From Apostichopus japonicus (Eukaryota > Echinodermata > Holothuroidea > Aspidochirotida > Stichopodidae): a DNA stretch of 64,000 bases. Positions 39,301 to 52,061 of the stretch are shown here, one piece after another. The notes beneath the pieces were generated by a model. That model was given only the letters and a program-made list of their open reading frames with translations, had not been told where the DNA came from and did no database searches. Each line of letters begins with the position of its first letter. Position 1 is the first letter of the stretch. The stretch is from assembly GCF_037975245.1 (NCBI RefSeq), contig NC_092567.1, forward strand, positions 8,308,714-8,372,713, given 5' to 3'. The translations under genes were made by a program, and so were the position numbers.

Positions 39301-40654
39301 AGCAAACAACTACACGAGCAAGAAAACAAAGCACAGGAGATCCTTTAAGATTCGTTTGATGAGATCTTTTATCTCTTTAAATATCGAATTATAAACTGCA
39401 CTAGTTCTTTTTATCTACACAGAACAGGCGAAAATGATTACATTATTCCATCAAAGTTTAAAATGTATAACGACAATGGATAACGACAACTAGAAATCGA
39501 TTTCAAGTTTGCAACCTAACTGTTTTTAGCGAATTTAGAAAGGCTTATAGGCTGTCATCATCGCCTTCAGAACTTTCTTCCAAATGGTTTACATTATTGT
39601 TATAACACACGCTAGCAAAATGAAGTACAGATTTCTATCCCGGTACACAATGAATGAACCTACAAGTTCACAATCACAACAAACACTTATACAACTGCCA
39701 GGGTCATACCCAGGTCCTAAATATGGCCACGGTGTATTTAGTTTTGTTGCTGAGAAGGAAAAAAGAAGCAGTTATTCACTTCTTGAAATTAATTCATTGC
39801 GTCATAATTTGCGATGATTTACATGAATCATGGTGGTATGCTGATTAAAACAGAACATAAGTATATTGTGATAGTAACATGCATGGACGACAAGTAAAAA
39901 GAAAAAGAAAGGAAAATAAAACAGAAAAGAAACCGAAGGAGAGGTGTTATGTTCCTGGAAATACAGTTATTAGAGTTCTCTGGGTTATTGAATTCCGTCG
40001 GTCGCACATCCGGGGTTTTCCTCCCGTCAAATCGCAGCGAATAGAGTGAAAACTTGTAAAGTAATTGTGTCTAAATATCGCGAGTCTACGCTTTCAGAAC
40101 GCATGAAGAGAAAGATGAATACTCTACGCATTGACCTCTAGGCATAAGAATGCAAGATAACGTTGTGCACACTTCGTGACGGGTGGGCTAGGTGTTTCAG
40201 CGTTTACATAACGCGTTGCCAATTTTTCAACAATGCTGTTTGCTCTCAATAAATCAACGATTACGTAAGACATGATCTAAGTTTTGAACTGTTGAAGAAC
40301 CATGCACCCGAATTGTGCATACCTAATTAAAGTAAGTCACTATCTTCTCTCAACTTTGTAGACAAATTTCGTATACACACGCTCAGTTATCTCAACACTA
40401 CACATTGTTTTAACCCCAGCCACATGACGTAATACACATTATACAGGACGACAAACTCGGCGATACATAGTTTTATAGATAAATTTTATCAATAAAACCA
40501 AGGTGAAGAGTGTTTGACCTGTAAATTTAAGCAAGTTTGAACACTTCACTTGTTCATCACTTGTTCATCAATCTGACTTCAAGCATTAACGCTTTATTTT
40601 GGTTTCGATGATAATCGTAACGTATGCATTCATGCAGACGGAGATAGTGTGTCT

Positions 40655-40768
40655 GATGTCTGTGTGTGTGTGTGTTTGTATTATCGGACCTCCAAGGACG
40701 ATGACTTGACTATACACACCTTTTGTCTGAGGAGTGGACGTGTGTGCGTGTGTGTGCGTGTGTGTGAC
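40655..40768. repeat. TG microsatellites
   Basis: Two TG-rich stretches, 40660-40676 and about 40738-40768, the second with GTGTGCGTG interruptions. Confidence 0.85.
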
Positions 40769-40773
40769 GCCTA

Positions 40774-41110
40774 GCTTGTTAACACGATATCTCAAGTAGG
40801 GAAGCTTGGACCAATCTAAAAGTTGGTGTATATAGGTACCACATTGAGTACAAGAACCCAATTGTTTTGTGGGGAGGTCATTTGGGGTCACAAGGGCCAA
40901 ATACTGAAAATCTTGTAAACACGATATCTCAAGGAGGTAAACTTAGATCAATCTCATATTACGTGAATAGGAGGAACACATTGAGGAGCAACAGCCTATG
41001 TTTTTGTGGAGATCAAAGGTCATTTGGGGTCACCGGGGGTCAAATTTTGGAAACCTTGTTTTATAAGCTACCGTATCTCCCACCAACCAGCCTGTCAGAT
41101 AACGTGCTCG
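40774..41110. repeat. 140-bp tandem satellite, 2-3 copies
   Basis: Copies begin CTTGTTAACACGATATCTC at 40774, CTTGTAAACACGATATCTC at 40912 and a diverged copy at about 41053. Each contains an ACATTGAG segment and, near its end, AGGTCA-like words four bases apart (40875-40890; 41017-41042). This fits the widespread invertebrate satellite family with phrases such as 'aacacgatatctcaa' and 'ggtcatttggggtca'. Confidence 0.8.
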
Positions 41111-42385
41111 TTACGCCTCATTCGTAGAATCTAAAACTGAAAATACGAACATATTTGCATTGGCTCCAACGTGCCGCTCGGAAGCCTTATTTTGCGTGCA
41201 GAAAGGTGTATTTTGTAATACAGCGGTTCTGTTGGATGTTTTCGTCCTATTCATTTCAGGTTGGATGTAGTTTCGTTGTGACAAGGCAGCGTTTATGAAA
41301 GTTAACAGTTCGTCTACTTCGATTTTTTACTATGACCAATCTCAATGCGAAATAATTGTGTAAAATGGTCTTAGTTTTGCAGTGAGTTCACGGGCTTTTA
41401 TCTGGATCGGCTTTTGATCTCAATTTGTGTAGTCTCTTCCACCAGTTTCAGCATAGCTAGGCCTTAAAAATAACGTTCGACTTTCGTAACGTTTATGATT
41501 ATGGGATCACTTGAACGAACCTGGCTAGGCCTGTGATCAATTTTATGTTGTGTAGGCCAGCAACGGTTGGGTCGATTAGGGTTCGTTAACACAACAACGT
41601 GAAGAATACGAGTCAGAATACCAATACACTTAAGATGGCAAAACATCTCCTTAATTATATCTTAAGTCAATTTTCCTACTGGCTATCAGTCATTATTCGC
41701 AAGTATAGAACACAGATTTAAGGAGTTTGTAGACAAGTTTGATGTTGTTACTGCTGGGAATTTTTGAAGAGAGATGCTCTTACAACCTCAGATTATCATT
41801 GCGTAAAAGATCGCTTTGATTTAAGCAGTGAAATGGAGTAATAGCGATATTTTTCGCGCATCAATCTGCAGCTAAAAGACAGATAATTAATTGGGAAATT
41901 GTACGAAGTCGCCGCTCTAATGTAGCAGCGGTTCAAAGTAGCAGTGAGGTCTGTATATGCTTAGGACTCTATTTCCTGTATAGTATATGCCTAGTAAAGT
42001 AGAGGAGCCCTATAATGTAACAGAAGCCAAGATATCTTCGTAGGATTTTTTACAGATGTTGTATTTTTAATTGTTTGAGACACTACAGTAGTCCCAGCTG
42101 CTTATTTATGATTCTGCGTCATGTTTTACTTTGTTCAACCCCTCCTTTTGCTGGATAAAGTTTTAATTTCGTACTGCAAAGAAACATGACTTCTAATGCG
42201 CAATTACGTAGCACCATGCATCTGCCTAACTGCCTAAACTTTGTTCATAGAAAGTATTGATGTTGCAGATCTGTACTTTGGAGACTTCACCAACAATCAC
42301 AGTCGTATTGGCGAGTGGAATTTGGCGATTAGATTTTTAGTCACGGTCGCCAAATAGCGAGTACTTTCAAAAGTATTTGAGGAGG

Positions 42386-42660
42386 TCTGAAAACCTTCAC
42401 AACATGATTTCTCATGGTAGAAATCATTGATACTTTTCATACATGGTATATGGATTTGCCATATTGAGTACAAGAATACTATTGCATGTGAGGTCAAATC
42501 TCCTATAGGTCACCAGAGGTCAAACTCTGAAAAACCTTTTACATAATATGTAACGATGGAAATCGTGGATACCGCTAATACTTGGTGTGTGTATTTATAT
42601 CATTGAGTACAAGACCCCTATTGTTTTTGATGGAGGTGTGTATAGCCACGTACAGTAGAC
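42386..42660. repeat. 140-bp satellite, second cluster
   Basis: Two copies start at about 42389 (GAAAACCTTCACAACATGAT) and 42529 (GAAAAACCTTTTACATAATA), with CATTGAGTACAAGA in each. The offset is 140 bp, the same period as at 40.8 kb. AGGTCA words lie at 42491-42496, 42507-42512 and 42517-42522. Confidence 0.75.
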
Positions 42661-44708
42661 TGACCTGTGTTATCATGCCATAGTGTTATTGTAACAGCTA
42701 GTTCTGGTTATACTAACAAGCAGAAGTCTACTGCATTGAAGTCGAAATCTCAATGCATTTTGCATTCTGGTTATTTTTGGAAAGGAGGGGTGGGTGTGGG
42801 CTCCAAATATGACTTGCGTCCGTTGGGAGGGGTTTAAACGGGGAGATCCCTTTTATTAAAATATAACCTTTAATAAATAGTTTTCAATGCTGTAGCAATA
42901 TAAATTATTAGTTCAACAATTTTATCCAGTATTTTGCCTACATGTGTACATTGAGTTGTTGTGTCCGCTATAGCCCTGACAGTATATATTTAACATTAAT
43001 TAAATATTCGAAAGCGCCTGTTTAACCAGTCAATGGATAGATACAGAAAACTAACGATTGTAAAGAAAACGTTTTACATAAGAAGTAGCAGTATTTATGC
43101 GTTAATTATGCTAATTAGATACAAGGAACTTAACCTATATATTATCTTTCCATTGTCCGGAGTAGTGTTTTACATAGAACTGGGCAATTCAGGTATAAGG
43201 TAGGATGATACTGAGCTAGAATTTAACAAATTTATTGGATATTATGCACTATCTGTTACCGGTTAATCCAAATAATTTCATTTCATGCTCGATAAACTCA
43301 AGTGCCCTCTTGTTGTTTTGTGTTTGTAAAAAGTGCCTTCATGTCTAAAAAATTGCTATTTGGCTTCAAAATAATAATAATGATAAAATATACAGTTCAA
43401 AAGAACCGGTATAAAGACAACTGTTGCTAAAAACATTCAAATACGGTACTTGAACCTGTGGAAAGGAATGCACAGATTATATATTTTGAGAGGGTTTCAG
43501 ATAATTTGACAGTCTAGTGGTTTCTTGCGTAAAATCAAAGTCACTTGTTCCACTTCCCCTCCCAATAAAACTTTTCTTTTGCGATTCAACGACGATGGCA
43601 TTAGTGTATTCTTAACAAAGTATGACCAGGAAGTCTTAATAGCTCCTCGGTATGAAGGGGGTTGGATATTATAGACACATGCACCTCTTCATTGAGAACA
43701 TAGTTAAATAGGAAGATTCGATTGTGTAATGGTTAAGGTTATTATTATCAACTCCACAAAAATGTTATAATTTTGTACAATTTGATTTAGATCAATGACA
43801 AAAAACAATGCGCGCAATGTGGTAAAATTATTGAAGGTAGATATTGAATAAATACTTAAATAACGTTGGTATATCATATAATAGTAACAATTTGTGTTTA
43901 ACTTCAACCCGAGATGACAAATTGTTGCGCCGAGTAAAGAATGTTGCTATGTCCTCGACCCTCCTATCCCTCTACCTTCCATATCTCCTCCATTTTAGTG
44001 CAAGATTGTGCAGGTTTGTCATTCCGAAATTACGTTGAAAAATGTAATTTGTAGCATCTTAAACTAGTCTGAGGTTAAGAAACAAATTTCAGCGTTAAGA
44101 TTCATAATTTCTAGATTTTATATTTTACCACTGCACTCTAACAATCTCAGACATTTAAGTTCTCATTTAAAAGTGAGAATGGTTCACGAAAACGATCTAT
44201 ATTATCAATCAATTTACCGAAAATAACATACAATATAAATCATGTGATCCGAGCGGAAAATGTCAAGCGGTTGTTACAAGGATTTGCTCCGTTTACTTAG
44301 TTTATTGTGTACAATGTTGTATTTCTACATGTTTGATCAACTTTAAATGAATTGATAATTTAAGATTACAGACAATTTAGCCAATTATGATCATGTGGAC
44401 AGCTATTCTTTTCACAGTTACTACCAACCGCATATAACTTACATACCGTAGAGCAGTTCCAACTATCATCATTATTATCTGCAAAACTATATCCATTCTA
44501 ATTTATTTTTCTTGGATCGTTGAAACACAGGACTTGTGATTAGAATTAATTCTGATTAGAATGATCAATTAGATGTGGTTTATGACCTTGTTATTTGTTG
44601 TTTACTTTGTTTATCTTCATTAATTGAGTAAACAATAAACCTTACTAGGAGGACATTCCTCTACGTCTTCTACATCTTACACGATTATTACTCTACTTCT
44701 CTCCATAG

Positions 44709-44788
44709 GTTTGGTTATGGCTACACTATGCCAGACACTATTCCGGTTGGATCCATTCCAACATCCTTGAAATCAAGACATGTGAAAG
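44709..44788 (+). CDS. Candidate following exon of the LRR gene (partial)
   Basis: An 80-bp exon with a strong acceptor (TACTTCTCTCCATAG ending 44708) and donor GTAATG at 44789. Joined to the exon ending at 36331, the split codon completes (AC plus G, Thr) and the frame stays open: KELT, then FGYGYTMPDTIPVGSIPTSL and KSRHVK. The KELTF junction restores an LRR-like leucine spacing. It ends with one base carried over, so the next exon should be downstream, but none was identified. The join is inference. It could be a chance exon. Confidence 0.45.
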
Positions 44789-46890
44789 GTAATGTCAAAA
44801 TGACGTCATAATGGAAACACTTAAAATTTCTTACATTTAATTAAAGGCTTTACTAACTATGTGAATTTATTTTGAGTTGTTGATTGTTGTTAATTCACAT
44901 ACAAGAGAGTAATGAATCAGCAACACATGATTACCATTTATATGAAGGAGACACCCAGAACAGAGCCGTGTGATAGTAAACAACGAACTGAATAATATAA
45001 ATGTAACAACACTTAATATTGCTAATCTTGGTTGATATAAGAGATAAGTCATATTCCTTTCATTTCGCTCCTTCGAGATCACAGATCTATTAGATGTTTT
45101 GTGAGTAGCCATCCCAACAATGATTTAAATCTCTTCCAAAACGTAGTGGTATCATACACTTTGGACATCTAAATTACACAGTGACAATGATTGTGTAAGG
45201 TTTTGGAGTTATTTTGTGCCCCTCGGAAACCCCCCTCCCCCCCCCGCTAAACACACACATTTAAACACACATATAAACACATCCACACCTGTTGTTTTCC
45301 CCAGAAAAAGGGAAAGTTTAGACTTCAAATGATATCTTCTTAGGCATAGATTGACTTATATGACTTGACTTATGTCCAATATCTAAGTGTAACGGCAATA
45401 TTGTGTTTTAATTATTTTAAGTTAGTTTGAAATGCGTGGTGGTGCGGTTGTGGTGGGGGGTGGTGGGGAGACACCCCACCACCCCCTTGATCGGCGCTGG
45501 AAAAGAGTACAATCTACATGTATTGGCGAACATTAACATTCATGCATGATTTGCTTAGAAAGAATAATAGTAGAAATAAAATGTGAGTAATGATATGTGG
45601 GAAAGCATTTAGAACTATATGTTAATTTGAAACAATATTTTATTTTGTTTCATTTATACACTTACGAAAGTAAGAGTTATAATCCAAAAACGAAGAAAAG
45701 AAAACAGAATCGGATAATATTTGGCTAATAAAATGAAGCAGCTTTCATAAGCTACGCCCCCTGACCCCCCCCCCAACTGGTGCCTAACACTACTATACCC
45801 CGAAAATTGAGTTCTTCTCCTAAATATATGTGTGTGTTTCAAAATTTCTTCAAGAGAACGAAAAATATCTTCAAAGGGTGCAGCTTAAGTCCAGCGGACC
45901 CCACCAGCCTGCTTGGAATACATTATAGATAAATATAATTTATTTATTACATCTGTTTTGTGTTTGAGTGCTTTAAACTCGCTACGAGAGAACAAGGGAT
46001 ATCACCAAATGGCAAAACTTCAGGGGGCTTCCCCTCGTGGAACCAACCAGGGCTTGAAATATATTCCAGAGAAAGCCCCTCGACCCCGCTTGAGCTCTCA
46101 GAAACGTTCTGTAAAATGTTGAGGTTAAGCTTCTTCCTGACAACATCTAAAACTTATGCAGCTTCCGGGGGCTTCGCATCACACCCTTTAATAACATTAA
46201 ACTATCAAAGAAAAATAGCTAATTTACAGTTTTGGTCTGTAAATCTGCATACAAAGCGAAATGTTCATAAAACAGGCTCTATGCTTATTAGATGAGTACT
46301 AGTTTAATTTTGAAGTCATCAATATACATTTTGTGTATCGATTCGTTATAGTGTTACATCGATATTATATAATTAATGAGGTAACGATGTATACTTTATT
46401 CCATTTAACGCGTGTTATCTGTCGAAGTTTTAACTTAATATTTTTTGTTTGGTTTTCGGTGAGATGCTAAACTGTCATTAAGAAAAATTAAATATTAGAG
46501 TAACCACTAATCTTGCAAGTAGTAGTTAAGAGAGGGATTCAGATACAATTCAAGTAGTTTTATTCATCGGTCAACGCCTAAATACAAGAAAAGATCAGTA
46601 ATGTGTTTTTAATGTTTTCAACTGTATGGTCCACCATCTTCTTTACATACGTCTAAAAAAATGAAGACGTTATAGGATTCATTGTAGTCGTTGAAGTGAG
46701 TTAAAGCCAAACGAATGTGTTACTAAGAAAAAACGAATACAGGCGAAAGTGGTCGGGTGCAGAAGGGCAGGTATAAATACTTCACGCCGCGCTCCTTGCT
46801 CATGTGCTATTTACTCGTTGGTTGTTATGGTATCTCTTTTTTTGGGGGGATGGGGGTGGGGGTGGGGTGATTTTACTAAATAGCTACAGT
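44789..46890. other. Non-coding stretch with decayed repeat material
   Basis: C-rich runs at 45232-45245 and 45764-45773. A GGGGTGGTGGGGAGACACCC inverted-repeat stretch lies around 45455-45485. Segments with CTTCAGGGGGCTTCCCC and CTTCCGGGGGCTTCG at about 46019 and 46155 resemble decayed interiors of the CAG-ended transposons. No ends could be set. Confidence 0.35.
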
Positions 46891-47261
46891 CAGTGGCGTA
46901 GGAAGGTACTTTTGAGTGGGGGCTGAAGACTGATGGCCGGCCTGGGGGAGGGGTCTAAGGGGAGGGGGTGTCCCCCTCCCCTTTGGATTTTTTTGCATTT
47001 CCAGGTGGCCTCAGATGCAATTTGGTGCAATATAGCACACTTCAACACCCACTCCATTTTGTAAAGAATTTTGCATTTTCACCTGGCCTTAGATGCAATT
47101 TGGTGCTTCAAATGAGATTTTTTTCTCATTTGGAAATGAAAAAGGGGTTTTCTGACTTGCGGAGCGGGGGGGGGGGGCGGAACGATACTTCCGCCCCCTC
47201 CCCATATTTTTCACTGGGGGATGACGCCCCCCCCCCCAGCCCCCCGGTTCCTACGCCCAGA
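46891..47261. mobile_element. hAT-like MITE D
   Basis: The left end is CAGTGGCGTAGGAAGG and the right end is GGTTCCTACGCCCAGA, an imperfect inverted match. It is flanked by GCTACAGT (46883-46890) and GCTGCAGT (47262-47269), an 8-bp duplication with one mismatch. Inside are GGGGAGGGGGTGTCCCCC (46960-46977) and two copies of a TTTGCATTTYCASSTGGCC segment (46990 and 47068). The latter is related, in reverse, to the GATTGCATCTAAGGACG segment at 60.7 kb. There is no coding capacity. Confidence 0.75.
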
Positions 47262-47899
47262 GCTGCAGTACATGTGCGTCTTACTGCAATGGTATATACG
47301 TCACTAGTCAAACACAATGTAAAGTGTACATAAATGGCAGATCACTATACCACCTTACATAACATCTCCGAAATATACGTTTTCAAGCGATACTCCTGTT
47401 GTTATGAACAACTGAGTTGTCATCCTTTGATGTATAATAAATATGCAAATGGACATGAAAAAAAACACCTTGCCAAAAATTACTTGCGAATGTTTCTGTT
47501 ACTACAATCCAAGGTTCGCATTAGCCGCGGGATTGCGAGATTCCCACAATATGATTTCAAATCCTGCATGTCAAAAGTTGCCAAGACGGGATTCCCCGTA
47601 ATTAATTTCTGCCGAGTCAACTTGCATTAAACATACATTACGGCTGTGACCGTGTAGCGATTAATCGCTAAACGATCGCATTTGTAATAAACGTTTAGTA
47701 TAAAGAGCATTGGATTTTCTTGTTTGTTATCCCGTCTATAATCCATCTTAACATCCCTTAAATTTCCTTGCCAGTTTTTCCTTCTATTTATAAATGAATG
47801 AAAAAATATAGCAATTTTGAGAATTCCAATATTTACGCAAGCACGAACGTATACAGTAGCTATAACTATGAGAGGAAAGCACTTGCTATGGACTACTAG

Positions 47900-48515
47900 A
47901 GCTAGCTGCTTGATGACATCAAAGACACGTGCACTCGACAAACTATGTTTGCGTAAAATCCCCACAAATCTCCGACCACATGGTAGGCTAAAATCACAAA
48001 GAGTCAACATTGAAATCTAGCCTAACCATCTGTTTATTCGCTTAAATTGTGTCGCAGTTAGCTTGCACTAAAATATTCACCGAATAATTTCGTTGTTGCT
48101 GCTATCTTCGACCACACGGTTGCCTAACACCACACTAAGTCAATGGGGAAATCTAGCCTTCACCATCTGCTTATTCGCTCAAATTTTAAGGCAGTTAGCT
48201 GGAACTAAAATATCCATGGAATTCTTTCATTATTACTGCTATCTTCGACCACAAACTAGCCAAACACCAAACTAATTCAAAGGGAAAAAATCTTGCCTTA
48301 GCCATCGTTTTTTTACACACACACACAAAATCGTAGCCTTGTTTACAACTTTCAATTACCTGGAAATCGGCAATCGTTTGGAAGATATGTGCTATGTTTT
48401 GAAGAGGTAACATAGTATTGCGATGGATTACAGATTTCAATCTTGAGTAGTTTTCACCGGTATCATATTTTCGTTTTCGGTGTTGTGATTTTATCCACAC
48501 ACGAAAAAGAACCAT
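47900..48515. repeat. Tandem-like dispersed repeat, inverted copy at 63.57 kb
   Basis: The word order AAATCTAGCCT, TTATTCGCT, CAGTTAGCT, ACTAAAATATYCA and TCGACCACA recurs at about 47995-48110 and 48155-48260, so it is locally duplicated. The same words occur in reverse complement at 63700-63960, together with GATTTTATCCACACACGAAA (about 48487). Confidence 0.7.
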
Positions 48516-49504
48516 TACGAATGGCTAAAACTAGAATTAGTAAGCAATTAAAACAGCCATATACACTACAAGAAAGTTATTTCATTAAAATAGTCTTACG
48601 TATTCGCGTGTCTTGATTAATCAAAAATATGAAATAATGAAAGCACTCGCGTAGCAGTTACGAGACCCCACCCCCCCCCCCCCCACAGAAAACGGGTACC
48701 TGTTTTTCGTGTTTTAGATTCGGGTACACGAATGTTCGGTCGGGTATCCGACTCAGGCCTAGAATGTTCTTACTCATTAAATAAAAATATTGCTCAAGAG
48801 AAAGTTTTCGTCCTTCGCTTGGAGCAAGTAAATTATCATGGCTGTAGCTATGCTACAGGCTATGGTAGTCTCTGATGAAAAAAATAATTATCGTGGTTAT
48901 TCAAACTAGATACGTGTTTCTTGAGTTTAATGGGAAACGAACATTGGTCATATCGTCAACAGTATTGTTACGGAATCATAACCGTAAAGTAGGGACTAGC
49001 AGTTAGTTATAGCAGAAAGGTAGATCTGAACCGGTAAAACGGCCGATTGTTTAGGCCTAATAGAGTGCGAACTGCAATTATGATATCTTTGTAAGACCGG
49101 CTGCAATAGTCTAGGCTCGTCTAGTCTAGTCTAGAAAATGTCAACAAACAGAAACAAAGAGATGTTACAATGGTCTGTTCTATTCGAATTCAACAAGTAT
49201 TGTAATTGTATACAATTGCTGCTGATATTTCTGTTTAGTTCGTGTTGTAGTTTTGTCACGGCCTTATTGATGTTCTGAAAGACAAACCACGACACAAAAC
49301 ATAATTTATATTGACATGATATCTTCATTCATAGTTGTTTACATGTAAGTTTTAAGTGTATTTTCTCTCCATCAACACTTATGTCTATAATATATTTAAA
49401 TGTAGGTTTCTTGAAACTTCTTAGAAATTTGGACAGTGTTATTGTTCAATGTTATAATTGTGCATGTCATAATAACACGATGATAGATACTAACCTTCCT
49501 CCTA

Positions 49505-50870
49505 CATGTAAGAGTTGCCGGACAACTATCTCCCGGACAAATACCTCCGGACATATACCCCTCGGACTCATACCCCGGGACAAGTACCCCCTGCCAATCA
49601 CCCCCCCGGACAAAAACCCCCGAGGACGAATACCTCCGAGGACAACTACCTCCGGGGCAACTACCCTTCGGACATACACTCAAGAGGACAAATACCCCCG
49701 GACATGTACCCCCTTGACAATTACCCCGAGGACAATATGTTACCCCCGGTAATTACCTCTGGGAAAACTCCACCCGCGAAAATATACCTCACCCAGGTTA
49801 CTACCCTTTCTAAACCTGAATACGCCCATGTCCCCCCCCCCCCCCGCCCGAGTCCGTGAACCAAGCGGACCTTTAGCTGGTGAACCCCGTAGTACGAAAG
49901 CCTATATTAGGGCCATGAAAGCAAATTTTCTTAATCTGATATATCGAATATTATTCTGATATAACCAAATTTGATAGTGCCATATAAAGCGCTATACAAA
50001 AACTAACATAACATAACATAACAAATCATCAGGTTAAATTACTCAGAAGAAAACTTAAAAATGGTAAGTCGCAATAAGCCGGAATTGTTCGGAGATTAAT
50101 AATACAGAATAGTGTCACTAGAACTAATAGTAAATTATTAGTTACTTCCATCAGTGACCGATGCCCCACCCCACCCCCCCCCCTCCCTCATGCTATGCTT
50201 CTTCAACCGCCGTCCCCACCTATCTTGTCCGGGGCTCGTTCCGTTTTCAAGCACTATCCAGGAGTTTTGGAGTTTTGGAGGAGTTTTGGAGGCTTATATA
50301 TTGAAAACTCGAATCTTTTTAAAAAGTCGGGAGGAGTTTGAAAGTCCCAGGGCACACGACGACCCTAGTGGTGCCAGTTTAACCAAGGATTTTTCCATGA
50401 CAACTCCCTGGTTTAACCGGCACCCTGATCCAATTGTAAATATGCGCTTGCAGTTGCCCGAGAGACCAGGGTATATGTTGAGGCCCGCGGGAAACTAAAC
50501 TCTAAAAAAGACCTGCGTATCCGTCGCTGCATCCGTCCCCTATAGTTATCGGCATATGTCCAGGGGATATTCGTCCGGGGTGTTTATCCTGGGGTTAATT
50601 TGTCTAGGAGGTATTCGCCCGTGGACGTAGTTGTCCGGGTGGGGAATTTGTCCGGGGGGGGGGGGCTTTTGTCCTCGGGGGTTATTTTTCGGGGGGTATC
50701 TGTCCGGGTGGTAGTTGTCCTGGGGGGGGGTTGTCCGGGTGGTATTTATACGTGGGGTCATTGTCGGGTGGTTAATCGTCCGGGGAGTTATTGACTTGGG
50801 GGGGGGGGGGTAATTGTCCGTGGGTTTTTGTCTGGGGGTATTTGTCCGGTGCATGTAATTCCCCGTTCCC
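49505..50870. repeat. Inverted pair of GGACAA-TACCCC minisatellites (fold-back)
   Basis: At 49511-49790 units of about 15-18 bp read GGACAACTACCTCCG and variants. At 50550-50860 the same unit appears in reverse complement, as TTTGTCCGGGGGG or GTAGTTGTCCGG, with about 0.75 kb between. The arms could pair as a long imperfect fold-back. The spacer holds a poly-C run at about 50168 and a GAGTTTTGGAG repeat at about 50262-50295 and shows no gene. Confidence 0.75.
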
Positions 50871-51135
50871 ACGAACGCGGGCTTGCTTCAAGCATGCGTA
50901 CAGTAGGTAGAGCTAAAATTGTAACCGCAGATTAGCCCTGCAATTTGAACATGTTTCAACGAGTTAACTCCGGGCATAGCGGCAGGCTTGGAAAACCTTG
51001 GGAAACGTCCGAACCAGGTTATTGCAATATAGAATACGAACAGCGATCGACAGATAGGCAGTGAGTCTTTTCGACACGTGCATATATCATCCAAGCAGCG
51101 CACACGCGCACACGGGGCTTTCCTGATACGGCCAA

Positions 51136-52061
51136 CGTTTATGTTAGGCCATACGGGAAATAATTGCTGATTTAATGTCCGTACGAATTAAAATTAATAC
51201 CGGTATTTATTCTATTTAATACCGGCATTAATTCTCAGCCAATCACCATGCAGCTTCATATGCCGGTATTAAATATAATTCATTCATACTTAGTAAAGAT
51301 TCCTAAATCCTATTGGTCCATTCAGGTCAGCTGACCGTGGTTAATCCTGTGAGTAACGCACGGTAAAATTACGGGGCATCACTTTAATAAATCTTTGGTT
51401 ATATGTAACCAAAAATGTTTTGTTTTATGAGTTTTCCCCCACACAAATGGTAGAGTATGAATGAACGGGGTTAATCAACGGTCTAGCGTGCGTTACTCAC
51501 ATGATTAATGCACTCCGGGTGTTAATGCTATCGCTGGATGCACTCGGGCTCCGCCCTCGTGCATCGCTTGCATTATCCCCCGATCGTGCATTAATCCTGT
51601 GAGTAACGCATATGGCAAGCCATGTACGTGGGACAAACACCGCATAATATATCCGCGTATTAATTCGAATATATACGCGTATTAATTCAAATATACATGT
51701 GTTGTACATGTATAAAGTTTCGCTTTTTGAAGCGATCTCGCGAGCCCGCCAAAACATTTATCGTTGGTATATGTACACAGCAAGAGCGGAAATGTGTTTT
51801 CGTGTATATTCTAATTAATCCGTGCATATATTGGATTTAATCCCCATATGTATTTTATTTAATACGTGTATATATTCGAATTAATACGTGTATATATTCG
51901 AATTAATACGCGGATATATTTAAGCCATATGATTGGCTAATAATATATACGCGTATATATTCCAATTAATACGCGTATAAATTCCAATTAATACGCGGAT
52001 ATATTATACAGTGTTTGTCCCACATGGCTTGCCATAAACGCACGCTAGACCGTTGATTAAC
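51136..52061. repeat. Palindromic fold-back element cluster, left
   Basis: Position 51136 starts AACGTTTATGTTAGGCCATA, an end repeated at 52063 (TATGGTAGGCCATACGGG) and, inverted, at 60125-60262. Inside, 51470-51494 and 52037-52061 are a perfect 25-bp inverted repeat (word GGTCTAGCGTGCG). Positions 51611-51640 and 52011-52036 are another (TATGGCAAGCCATG, then GGGACAAACAC), and a third pair occurs at 51488-51510 and 51586-51610. ATACGCGTATATATTC-type repeats fill 51640-52010. Confidence 0.8.

Larger units (their letters stand above)
36332..44708. other. Probable 8.4-kb intron
   Basis: AT-rich sequence between the two plus-strand exons. It holds GT/TG repeats, a 140-bp satellite at 40.77-41.11 and 42.39-42.66 kb, and a run of 15 or more C near 37650. 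I see no other exon in matching phase. It could also contain unrelated small exons that I missed. Confidence 0.4.

Noticed and set aside
45913-46295. Two overlapping frames of 69 and 111 codons
   Set aside because: They fall in decayed transposon-like sequence with GGGGGCTTC motifs and show no domain.
49381-50872. Frames of 95-123 codons rich in Pro, Thr and Gly
   Set aside because: They are products of the short GGACAA-TACCCC repeat units.
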